Made by a program: the position numbers and the translations under genes
Assembly: GCA_902809985.1 (NCBI GenBank)
Contig: CADDXC010000002.1
Coordinates: forward strand, 186,001-250,000
DNA from: Clostridiaceae bacterium BL-3
Lineage (GTDB): Bacteria > Bacillota > Clostridia > Clostridiales > Clostridiaceae
Direction of reading: 5' to 3'
DNA length: 64,000 bases
The notes under the pieces: model-generated
What the model was told of the DNA's origin: nothing
Databases searched by the model: none
The model's input: only the letters and a program-made list of their open reading frames with translations
In this document: positions 23,281-30,702 of the stretch, piece by piece
How the letters are laid out: each line of letters opens with the position of its first letter
Numbering within the stretch: position 1 is the first letter of the stretch

Positions 23281-24204
23281 ATGTTTATGAGGAAAAAATT
23301 TACCAGATTGGTAAGTACATTCATTTTTACGGTATTTTTTATGTCATTTGCAAATATTGCAGAAATACCACGGGTGTATTCCCAGGAGGTTTTTAATTCC
23401 ACAAATAGTGAATCATACCTCAAAATAGATTCCAAGAAAAAGGCTAAAATGCCTAAGAGGTTCAGGAAAACCACGGATAATGTGGATAAAAAAGATGTAA
23501 ATCTAAAAGGATTATCCACGTTAAATGCTTCGGGAAGTGCACAGTTTACAGGAAATAACATAAAAATGATGAAAGAACAGATAGGTAATGCTCCCATAGC
23601 TGTAGTTGACCTGAGACAGGAATCCCACGGCTTCATAAATGATCTGGCAGTGAGCTGGGTAGGTGAAGACAATAATAAAGCCAATAAGGGACTGAGTAGA
23701 GAAAAGGTTTTGAAAGATGAAAGTAAAAAACTCAAGAGTATTGTGTTGAATGAAGAAATTGATATTGACGGGAAAGAAATAGTTCCCGCTAAAGTTCAAA
23801 GCGAGAAAGAACTGGTAGAAGAAAATGGCATGACCTACATTAGAATACCTGTTACGGACAATGAAAGACCTGCAGATGAAATGGTGGATTATTTTATAAA
23901 GGTAGTTAAAAATATGCCCAAGAATACCTGGTATCATTTCCACTGCAAAGCCGGAATTGGAAGAACTACAACTTTTATGGCCATGTATGATATGATGAAA
24001 AATTCCAAGGAGGTCAGTCTTGAAGATATAATGGAAAGGCAGGTACTTCTGGGAGGTAAGAATCTTTTAAAGCCCATCTATAAACCTGAAAGTTTTTCCG
24101 GGGAAAGATCTGAATTTATAAAAAAATTCTATGAGTATACGAAAGAGAACAAGGACGATTTCAATACCACCTGGTCACAATGGCTAAAGGCCGGCGAAAG
24201 CTGA
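23281..24204 (+). CDS. Secreted protein-tyrosine-phosphatase-like protein (PTP-like phytase family)
   Basis: This 307-residue protein has an N-terminal signal sequence (MRKKFTRLVSTFIFTVFFMSFANIA region, cleavage around VYSQ-EV). The cysteine-phosphatase P-loop HCKAGIGRT (C-x5-R, about residue 222) is preceded by the upstream acid-loop segment with VTDNERPADEMVDYF. Together with VVDLRQESHGFINDLAVSW near residue 110, this matches the PTP-like inositol polyphosphatase (cysteine phytase) group found in anaerobes such as Selenomonas. It would hydrolyse myo-inositol phosphates or phosphoproteins outside the membrane. Start is ATG 23281 or 23287 behind GAGAGG. A strong terminator follows, so it is monocistronic. 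Confidence 0.82.
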   Translation: MFMRKKFTRLVSTFIFTVFFMSFANIAEIPRVYSQEVFNSTNSESYLKIDSKKKAKMPKRFRKTTDNVDKKDVNLKGLSTLNASGSAQFTGNNIKMMKEQIGNAPIAVVDLRQESHGFINDLAVSWVGEDNNKANKGLSREKVLKDESKKLKSIVLNEEIDIDGKEIVPAKVQSEKELVEENGMTYIRIPVTDNERPADEMVDYFIKVVKNMPKNTWYHFHCKAGIGRTTTFMAMYDMMKNSKEVSLEDIMERQVLLGGKNLLKPIYKPESFSGERSEFIKKFYEYTKENKDDFNTTWSQWLKAGES

Positions 24205-24210
24205 TGAGGG

Positions 24211-24255
24211 AAAAAGCTTTCTATGATAAAATCCAAATATCATAGAAAGCTTTTT
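24211..24255 (+). terminator. Terminator of the phosphatase gene
   Basis: AAAAAGCTTTCTATGATA (24211-24228) pairs perfectly with TATCATAGAAAGCTTTTT (24238-24255). Confidence 0.9.
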
Positions 24256-24391
24256 AATCATAATAACGTTCTTTTTTATTTGTAACGAAAAATGTTTACA
24301 ATATTTAAACTTAATTAATCAATATAACACCTTATTGTAACAATAGAGCTATATAGTAAATAAATAAAGTTTGTAGAAACGGAGTTTATTT

Positions 24392-25414
24392 ATGGATATG
24401 GAGCTTAATATAAATTCAGCAAAATGCAGAAGCTGTTATTTTGACAATTTAAAAATTCTTCTAATCACTTTAGTAGTAGTTGGGCATACCATTGAGCCAT
24501 TGATTGGTTCAAATCCTAATATAAAATTAATATATAATTTTATATATTCCTTTCATATGCCTCTATTTGTTTTTATTTCAGGCTATTTTTCAAAGAATAT
24601 CAGCAGTGATAAAAAGTTTTTTTCAAAAATCACCGGTATTCTTATGTATTATATCATTTTTCAATTATTATACTGTCTATTCAATATCTATGTGCTTAAA
24701 GAGGAAAATTTTAAAATCACTTTTGTCAATCCGTACTGGATTACATGGTATCTTCTTTCACTTGTTATATGGAGTCTTATACTGCCTTATTTTTCTAAAA
24801 TAAAGTATTCAGTTATAATAACGCTTGTTATTTCCATATTAAGCGGATACGATAATAATATTGGATACTATTTGAGCTTATCGAGAACTATAACCTTTTT
24901 TCCATATTTTTTAATGGGTTACTTCTGCAAAGAATATCATATAGATACTGTGAGGAAATATATCAGAAAAAAATATGCTGTTTTAGGCTTGCTAATTGTT
25001 TTCCTGCTGATATATCTGTTAAACGATAAGATCGATTATAGATGGTTCTATGGCAGTTATTCCTATTCACAGTTAGACAGCTTAAATTATCCTGAATATA
25101 TAATGCGTATATTTACATATTTTATAGCTGTAACTATATCTACTATTGTTTTAATTTTAATTCCGGATAAAAACCTGCTTTTTACAAAATTAGGCTCCAG
25201 GACCATAGCTGTATATGGATTTCACGGGTTCATTATTAAAATACTGGTTAAATACAATTTTTTTAATTATGTAGATTCTCTTATAAGTGAAGTGTCCATT
25301 ATTATACTCTCGCTGCTTATTGTAATGCTGCTTTCTTCTCAATTTATGAATAAGATTACTAAAATAATAATTCACCCCAAGTTTTTTGAACAGATAAACT
25401 TGAGCAAAATTTAA
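24392..25414 (+). CDS. Membrane acyltransferase, acyltransferase-3 (OafA/NodX) family
   Basis: This 340-residue integral membrane protein has about ten hydrophobic helices. It starts with the family pattern YFDNLKILLITLVVVGHTIEP, with the conserved His of the catalytic region in VVGHT, then FIYSFHMPLFVFISGYFSK. Members O-acylate extracellular polysaccharides, peptidoglycan or teichoic acids using acyl-CoA from the cytoplasm. It converges with an SGNH hydrolase gene only 14 bp away. In many bacteria an SGNH domain is fused to such acyltransferases, so the two probably serve the same envelope modification. A CGGAG site precedes the ATG. Confidence 0.85.
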   Translation: MDMELNINSAKCRSCYFDNLKILLITLVVVGHTIEPLIGSNPNIKLIYNFIYSFHMPLFVFISGYFSKNISSDKKFFSKITGILMYYIIFQLLYCLFNIYVLKEENFKITFVNPYWITWYLLSLVIWSLILPYFSKIKYSVIITLVISILSGYDNNIGYYLSLSRTITFFPYFLMGYFCKEYHIDTVRKYIRKKYAVLGLLIVFLLIYLLNDKIDYRWFYGSYSYSQLDSLNYPEYIMRIFTYFIAVTISTIVLILIPDKNLLFTKLGSRTIAVYGFHGFIIKILVKYNFFNYVDSLISEVSIIILSLLIVMLLSSQFMNKITKIIIHPKFFEQINLSKI

Positions 25415-25428
25415 CGCGGGATTTACCA

Positions 25429-26121
25429 TTAGTCAACATACTTGTTTATTTCATGTTTCCATATTAAATATCCCAGGCCGTTTAAGTGAGTTCCATCATA
25501 AGTATATTCACCTGACAGCTTATCATATTTTACAAATCTATCAAATAGATCTATGTATATAATTTTATTGCTGCTCAGTTTTTGCAGTTCATTGTTTAAA
25601 AATCTTACATCCTTGTTGGATTTAATATTGTTGTTTGGCAGGATACTTTCAATATAGATAATTGTATCTGGAGAATCAGTCCGTATTTTGTTTAAGATCT
25701 TTTTATAATTACTTAATATGTATGCTGGATCCTGCTTGTGCAAAAGATCGTTAATTCCTATCATCAAAAATATTTTTTGGGGATGCCCTCTGGTAATTGT
25801 GTTTAATCTATTTAGAATACCGCTCGTAGTGTCTCCATCGATACCTCTGTTTTTTATATTGGGATTATTGAATAATTCCCCCCACTGGGATCTGTTTGTA
25901 AGGCTGTCTCCTAAAAATACAATATCTCTACCGTTTATGTTCAAAGTTTCAAATTGGCTCTGTTTTGCCAAATAGTAAGCATTTTTTATAAAATTTTTAT
26001 TTGTATTCTCCCTCTGAAAAACCTGAATTCTGTGATTTTTATAAATTGTAAATATACCAGAAAATATGAAAAATATGTTCAATAATATAGATATAAAACA
26101 TATGATATTCTTTTTTTTCAC
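25429..26121 (-). CDS. Membrane-anchored SGNH/GDSL hydrolase
   Basis: This 230-residue protein has one N-terminal membrane helix followed by an extracytoplasmic SGNH hydrolase domain. Block I is FLGDSLTNR with the nucleophile Ser, block III is MIGINDLL with Asn, and block V is YDGTHLNGLGY with the catalytic Asp and His. Such enzymes remove or transfer O-acetyl groups on polysaccharides or lipids. I chose GTG 26121 because GGAGG lies 8 bases upstream; the frame extends to 26211 without a good ribosome site. It converges with the acyltransferase gene at 24392, supporting a shared cell-surface role. Confidence 0.85.
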   Translation of the reverse strand: MKKKNIICFISILLNIFFIFSGIFTIYKNHRIQVFQRENTNKNFIKNAYYLAKQSQFETLNINGRDIVFLGDSLTNRSQWGELFNNPNIKNRGIDGDTTSGILNRLNTITRGHPQKIFLMIGINDLLHKQDPAYILSNYKKILNKIRTDSPDTIIYIESILPNNNIKSNKDVRFLNNELQKLSSNKIIYIDLFDRFVKYDKLSGEYTYDGTHLNGLGYLIWKHEINKYVD

Positions 26122-26337
26122 CGCTGTGCCTCCGAATTGATATCCATATTGATTACATAACTTAAAAAATTTACTTTTTATAGTATATCTAATATATGAG
26201 TGAATGTCCAATATATTTTAGAAGGTCAGTAAAAGTATTTATGGCTGTAAAAGATAATTAGATGATCTGCTCCATAGATATGCTATAATATATGTAATTA
26301 AATGAAAATATATTTTTCTATATAAGGAGATTTTTAG

Positions 26338-27096
26338 ATGTCTTATAAGGATTGTATTAAAATTTGGAGAAAAGGTATAAGTGAAGATTTACTTGATAGA
26401 TTTTTTCTTAAATTCACGTATGCATCCAATAAAATAGAAAATAATGAAACCAGATTAAGGGATGTTGAAACTATTTTTAAAGGAGAAAAAGTCACAGATT
26501 TCAAGGGAGATAAGAAAACACTTGTAGAAATAGAAAACCATAGAGAGCTGTGTAAAAACATCCTGGAATTAAGTAAAAAATATAATTCAAAACTATCAAT
26601 TGATTTGATTAAAAAAGTTCATTATTCATTAATGAAGGACTGTTTTTCAGAAAAACTGCTGGGTAAAGGCGAAAAACCTGGAGAATTTAAAAAGGGCGAT
26701 TATATAGTAGGTCTGCATGATGTAGGGGTAGCACCTGAGGAGGTGGAAGAAAACCTTGATTCACTGATTAAGGAAATCAATGAAGTGAAAATAGATGAAG
26801 ATAATGCTTTAGTGGTAGTGGGATATTTTCACTGCTGGTTTGAGACCATACATCCATTTGCTGATGGAAATGGAAGGACCGGCAGAATGCTGGTCAATTA
26901 TCTTCTTATGGGAAATGACTTTCCGCCAATAGTTTTATTTGAAAGCGACAGAGAAGAGTATTATCTTGCCCTGGAATATTTTAATGAAACACAGGAAATA
27001 TCCAAAATGGTTAATTTTTTGGAAGATGAAGCTTATAAGACCTGGATTAAAGACTATAATGTTAAATTAAAAGATTTAAAAGACTTTCTAGATTAA
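26338..27096 (+). CDS. Fic-domain protein (probable AMPylator)
   Basis: This 252-residue Fic/DOC protein would transfer AMP or another nucleotide part to a protein hydroxyl. The Fic core HPFADGNGRTGR is complete (about residues 165-177), including the catalytic His and the Arg that binds phosphate. The N terminus carries SNKIEN (about 31-36), fitting the (S/T)xxxE(G/N) inhibitory helix motif, so this is a self-inhibited class II Fic protein. The Fic flap segment KPGEFKKGDYIVG is present. TAAGGAG precedes the ATG. No antitoxin-type gene is next to it. Its target is unknown. Confidence 0.92.
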   Translation: MSYKDCIKIWRKGISEDLLDRFFLKFTYASNKIENNETRLRDVETIFKGEKVTDFKGDKKTLVEIENHRELCKNILELSKKYNSKLSIDLIKKVHYSLMKDCFSEKLLGKGEKPGEFKKGDYIVGLHDVGVAPEEVEENLDSLIKEINEVKIDEDNALVVVGYFHCWFETIHPFADGNGRTGRMLVNYLLMGNDFPPIVLFESDREEYYLALEYFNETQEISKMVNFLEDEAYKTWIKDYNVKLKDLKDFLD

Positions 27097-27234
27097 ATTA
27101 AAAGCGAAAAAATGAGAAATGTTGTGAAGTCAGGGCAAACGCATGAGTAAATAAATTGTAAACATGGCTGGAATTAAGGGTTTAGGGCTTTCTTTAAGTC
27201 AGTTATTATAGTATGATAATTCATATAAATTTAT

Positions 27235-27757
27235 ATGGGGTATGCTGCTATGATAAAAAATAAAATGATAGATTATTTTGGGATTATAACAGATCAGAGA
27301 CAGAAAGCAAAAATTAAGCACAAGCTGACAGATATATTATTTATATCTGTAGTTGGTACGTTGGCAAACTGCGATAGCTGGGTTGCCATAGAAGATTTTG
27401 TGAATGACAGGAGTGAATTTTTCAAGAAATATCTTTCTTTGTCTTATGGTATACCTTCTCATGATACCATACAGAGAGTTTTTGAATGGATTGATCCAAA
27501 AGAATTCCGGGATACTTTCATGAAATGGATAGGAGAAATATCAGCAAGCCTAAAAGGATCCATCATAGCAATTGATGGTAAAACAGCATGTGGGGCACGT
27601 AATTCTGGTGAGGAAAAATCACCAATCCATATAGTTAGTGCCTGGGCAAGCAAATATAGAATAGTCATAGGCCAGGTTAAAACTGACGAGAAAAGCAATG
27701 AAATAGCAGCATTCCAGAACTTTTAAAACTGCTTGATATAAATGGATGCATTAAAAG
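27235..27757 (+). pseudogene. ISAs1-family transposase, N-terminal remnant
   Basis: This is the N-terminal part of an ISAs1 (DDE, H-repeat type) transposase: IKHKLTDILFISVVGTLANCDSWVAIEDF, YGIPSHDTIQRVFEWIDP and SIIAIDGKTACGARN, the last holding a catalytic Asp (landmarks only are given here). The frame stops at 27726. Reading one base over from about 27715 continues the family sequence (PELLKLLDINGCI), so a single-base indel broke it. It then ends abruptly near 27757 at a junction with an IS3-family fragment. About two thirds of the usual transposase is missing, so it is not functional. Confidence 0.85.
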
Positions 27758-28215
27758 CAGGGGTATAAAACATTCTTACAGTAAAAAAGGATACCCTTAT
27801 GACAATGCACCGATGGAATCATTTCATGCTTCACTTAAGAAAGAGGAACCAAGGATGAACAAATATATTGATCTCGAAGATGCAAAAATATCAATATTTG
27901 AATATATTGAAGGCTGGTACGACAGAAAAAGAATACACAGCAGGATTGGATATATTACTCCACAGGAATGTGAAGATATTGAAAGAAAGAAATCAGCTGT
28001 CTGATAAAAGAATCAATTACAGCAATTAAATTTTCAATCAGCTTTAAAGATAAATATATTCGCTCTAAATATATGTCAAGGACAAGCCATGGGCTTGCTC
28101 TGTATATCCTTGATATATATTTGGATTGAATTAAAATAGTTAAGGGCTATTTGAAAATTAAAATATATTCAGTTCAAAAATTCAAAAAATGTGTCTACTT
28201 TATTGACATAGATCC
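27758..28215 (+). pseudogene. IS3-family transposase, C-terminal remnant with IS end
   Basis: The last ~80 residues of an IS3-family OrfB integrase core are encoded to 28004: SRGIKHSYSKKGYPYDNAPMESFH, with the last catalytic Glu expected in FHASLKKE, then the family end EYIEGWYDRKRIHSRIGYITPQE. The remainder to about 28215 includes TGTCTACTTTATTGACATAGATCC-like sequence resembling an IS3 terminus (landmark TGTCTACTTTATTGACA). The front of the transposase is missing and replaced by the ISAs1 fragment, in the same reading frame as the shifted ISAs1 remnant. Confidence 0.82.
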
Positions 28216-28219
28216 ATAA

Positions 28220-28610
28220 TTATTTGTATCCAGGATTGTAGTCAAAGCCGCTGGCACTGACGTCAAGCTGGTAACTTCTGGTGGTAAACTGCAATTTCGT
28301 GTACTGTGACTTACTCAATAAGCTAACCGCACTGTCAGGTATAACTCCTGCTCCGCCATAAACCAATTCTTTAGTATATTTACTGGAGTCGGTATACTCT
28401 TTCTGCTTTGCCACGTCTACATTGTTTACCAGTATCAGGGGTGCATTTTTCTGTGCTGACAGTGCATAATCAGAAAGAGCATCCGCAAAACCACTGCCAC
28501 TTGCAAAAGTCACCGTATCAGAATCCATGCCGAACTGTTTTGCTATATTTAGGGAAGTTTCATAATGATCCCATAATAATCCATGCTCTGATGAAATAGA
28601 AGCGTTAATT
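28220..28610 (-). pseudogene. Truncated cell-wall-binding-repeat-2 protein (C-terminal end)
   Basis: The minus-strand frame encodes the end of a CWB2 (PF04122-type) repeat: ETSLNIAKQFGMDSDTV, FASGSGFADALSDYALSA, PLILVNN, and ELVYGGAGVIPDSAVSLL before the stop. The homologous frame can be followed upstream to about 28610 without a start codon or signal peptide, and then stops. The rest of the gene is gone. IS remnants abut both sides, suggesting deletion by IS activity. A complete CWB2 gene lies 2 kb away at 30703. Confidence 0.85.
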
Positions 28611-28643
28611 TATCAGAGCAGATGGTAAATTGAATAGGTAAAA

Positions 28644-28864
28644 TATGTTTGCTGAAATTAAACAATATAAGTCCATAAGATTAAATAAGCTGCGGATTCA
28701 GGAAATATTAAACATAAACTATAAGACAATAAAAAGTATTGGGAGATGTAATCGGAGCAATATGTATGGTTAGCTGAGGTATCGTGAAGAATATTTAAAT
28801 CAGTCGGTGCTTTGTGTACATATTTCAAGTCTTTCATAAATTCTTTTTTATCCTTGGAAGCCAT
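28644..28864. pseudogene. Short transposase scraps (IS21-like on +, IS256-like on -)
   Basis: On the plus strand 28644-28772 encodes a fragment resembling the N terminus of IS21-type IstA (KLRIQEILNINYKTIKS). On the minus strand 28864-28790 encodes MASKDKKEFMKDLKYVHKAPT, like a stretch inside IS256-family transposases (ASKDKKEF landmark). Both are too short to be certain. They fit an IS graveyard. From 28865 to 29000 I see only AT-rich sequence with no gene. Confidence 0.35.
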
Positions 28865-29000
28865 ATATTTAATTGAATTCTTTAATTTATTTAAGAATAT
28901 TGTCCCAAATCTAACATTTTGTTATACAAAAATAATGAGTATAGATTTGGTTTTACACAAATCCATACTCATTCCCGAATCCTTTTATGATATATTGGTA

Positions 29001-29648
29001 TTAGATTATATAGTTCTTTATATGTTTTTTTACATAGTCATTTGGTATAATACTATTTAACAAATTGCCTGTAAAATATTGGTTAAATACTTTCCTTATA
29101 TCATTATCTTCTTGTAAAGATTGAGGATCAAATTCAACTGTTCCTATATATTTTTTAATTGAATTCCATTCCTCTAAGCTTAAAGTATTTCCATAAAAGT
29201 TTACAACATAATCTAAAAACAGATCATAATATTTTCGCGATGTACAGTTCCTTAATCCAGCTTTAGTTTGCACATTCTCTACACCAAAGTGTTCACACCT
29301 GCACCAATAAAATCCGTCTTTAGAATCATTAATTTGCATTTTTTTACGCATTGATGATTCCAAATTTATAATCTCTTTATTCCTTGGACGATATAGATAT
29401 TTATATTGGAATTTATGATCTCCACCTTTATCCAGTCTTTTTAACACAAATGTTGTGTTAACCTTTTGGACACCAAAATCCCCATAAATTCCATAAGCTA
29501 AAAATTGTGAACTGATCTTTGTCGCATTTGCACCAACTGATGCATCCTCCATAGCTGCCATTACATCAAAACCTTTTATTGGACTGAAATATAAGTGGTT
29601 CTTTTTAAACTTATCCTCGATAGCATCTACAATTTGAGAACTTCCCAC
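29001..29648 (-). CDS. Hypothetical protein (215 aa)
   Basis: I do not recognise this protein. It starts at a GTG with AGGGGAGAT about 8 bases upstream, is soluble by composition, and has no signal peptide or membrane segment. It contains one Cys-rich spot (WCRCEH, then NCTS), and the rest is mixed alpha/beta-looking sequence (FDVMAAMEDASVGANATKISSQFLAYGIYGDFG region). It is AT-rich and lies in an IS-littered stretch. Another unknown gene is 170 bp upstream on the same strand, possibly part of the same accessory module. A phage, defence or mobile-element origin is possible but unsupported. Confidence 0.6.
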   Translation of the reverse strand: MGSSQIVDAIEDKFKKNHLYFSPIKGFDVMAAMEDASVGANATKISSQFLAYGIYGDFGVQKVNTTFVLKRLDKGGDHKFQYKYLYRPRNKEIINLESSMRKKMQINDSKDGFYWCRCEHFGVENVQTKAGLRNCTSRKYYDLFLDYVVNFYGNTLSLEEWNSIKKYIGTVEFDPQSLQEDNDIRKVFNQYFTGNLLNSIIPNDYVKKHIKNYII

Positions 29649-29818
29649 AAATTATCTCCCCTTAATTGACATAAATTTAAATTAACTTTAGTTATATTAC
29701 CTACTTGAAAAATACTTAATTCCTCCATTTTGTAAAATATTTGTAATACATATTTCTTGGAAAGTACATTATTAATAATACCATAGCTTAGTTTATAAGT
29801 CAATATAAATTTATAAAC

Positions 29819-30322
29819 TTATTTAGATTTAGATATTTGATTTAATTTTACATCTAAAAACCCAATTAACATCTCTAACTTATTTTTTAATTTATTTAAT
29901 ATTTCTTCATCATCATTTATTAAAATTTGATTAGTTATGTTTTTAATTAAATAATCTATATTATTATCCAATGATTCAGTATTATTACAATTATAATCTT
30001 TAGGTGCATTTAATACTCTGATTTCAAATAGTCTTGATGGTTTGCTGGTTAACTCTTTAAATCCTCTATTATGATATAATTCTTTTGAGAAGGCACTTAA
30101 TTCTCTTCCAGGTGATTTTAATTCATTATTTGATACTAGAGTTATTGTTATTTTATCTGATTTTATATCTCCATCTGTAATATTTATCTGTTTTTTCCCT
30201 TTGAAACGCTGATTAAAAATTTCAATACTCTCTTTTATAGCTTTATCTCTGGAATTTTCTAAAAAGTTTATTCCATTTTTACTTGGAAATGCCAAGCTAA
30301 GTTCCATTTCATATTTAAACAT
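29819..30322 (-). CDS. Hypothetical protein (167 aa)
   Basis: I do not recognise this protein. The ATG has TAGGAGG 8 bases upstream, so it is probably real. It is hydrophilic, starts FKYEMELSLAFPSKNG, and ends with a Lys/Asn-rich helical stretch (ILNKLKNKLEMLIGFLDVKL) that could form a coiled coil. Strongly AT-rich composition and its place beside IS remnants suggest horizontal gain. It precedes the 215-aa hypothetical gene on the same strand with 170 bp between them. Confidence 0.6.
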   Translation of the reverse strand: MFKYEMELSLAFPSKNGINFLENSRDKAIKESIEIFNQRFKGKKQINITDGDIKSDKITITLVSNNELKSPGRELSAFSKELYHNRGFKELTSKPSRLFEIRVLNAPKDYNCNNTESLDNNIDYLIKNITNQILINDDEEILNKLKNKLEMLIGFLDVKLNQISKSK

Positions 30323-30501
30323 AAAATCAACCTCCTAATTTGTTTGTATGATTTAATTATAATACTTTAAGTTGAATTTGTAAAGTAATAAACTTAATTT
30401 AAAGTAAATTTTATCTGTTTCTCTATAATAAGAATTGGAGTTGTTACCATCTCCCATACTTATACGGAGGATGATTATATAAAGTCTACATTTCATATAG
30501 T

Positions 30502-30537
30502 AATACTTATCCCCAACTTTAGGAAGTTGGGAGTATT
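30502..30537. other. Stem-loop in the 380-bp gap before the CWB2 gene
   Basis: CCCAACTT (30512-30519) and AAGTTGGG (30524-30531) form a tight stem with a 4-base loop, extended by outer AATACT/AGTATT arms. The shape recalls hairpins at IS200/IS605-type ends, but no transposase remains. The rest of 30323-30702 is AT-rich with no gene. Confidence 0.35.
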
Positions 30538-30702
30538 AATAATAATAGCACCCAGGTGAGTTTATAAAAATCTTCATCTTATATCTGCTTTACATAAAAA
30601 ATGTACTTTCCATAATCTAAAATAAATGGACAAACTGTTAATAAAGTATTACGATATAGAAAACGATGAAAATAAAAACTTTAAAAAGGAGCAAAGGATA
30701 AG

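Noticed and set aside
28812-29060. 82-codon plus-strand frame (MCTYFKSFI...)
   Set aside because: It lacks a ribosome site and overlaps IS scraps and the end of the 215-aa minus-strand gene; it looks like chance.
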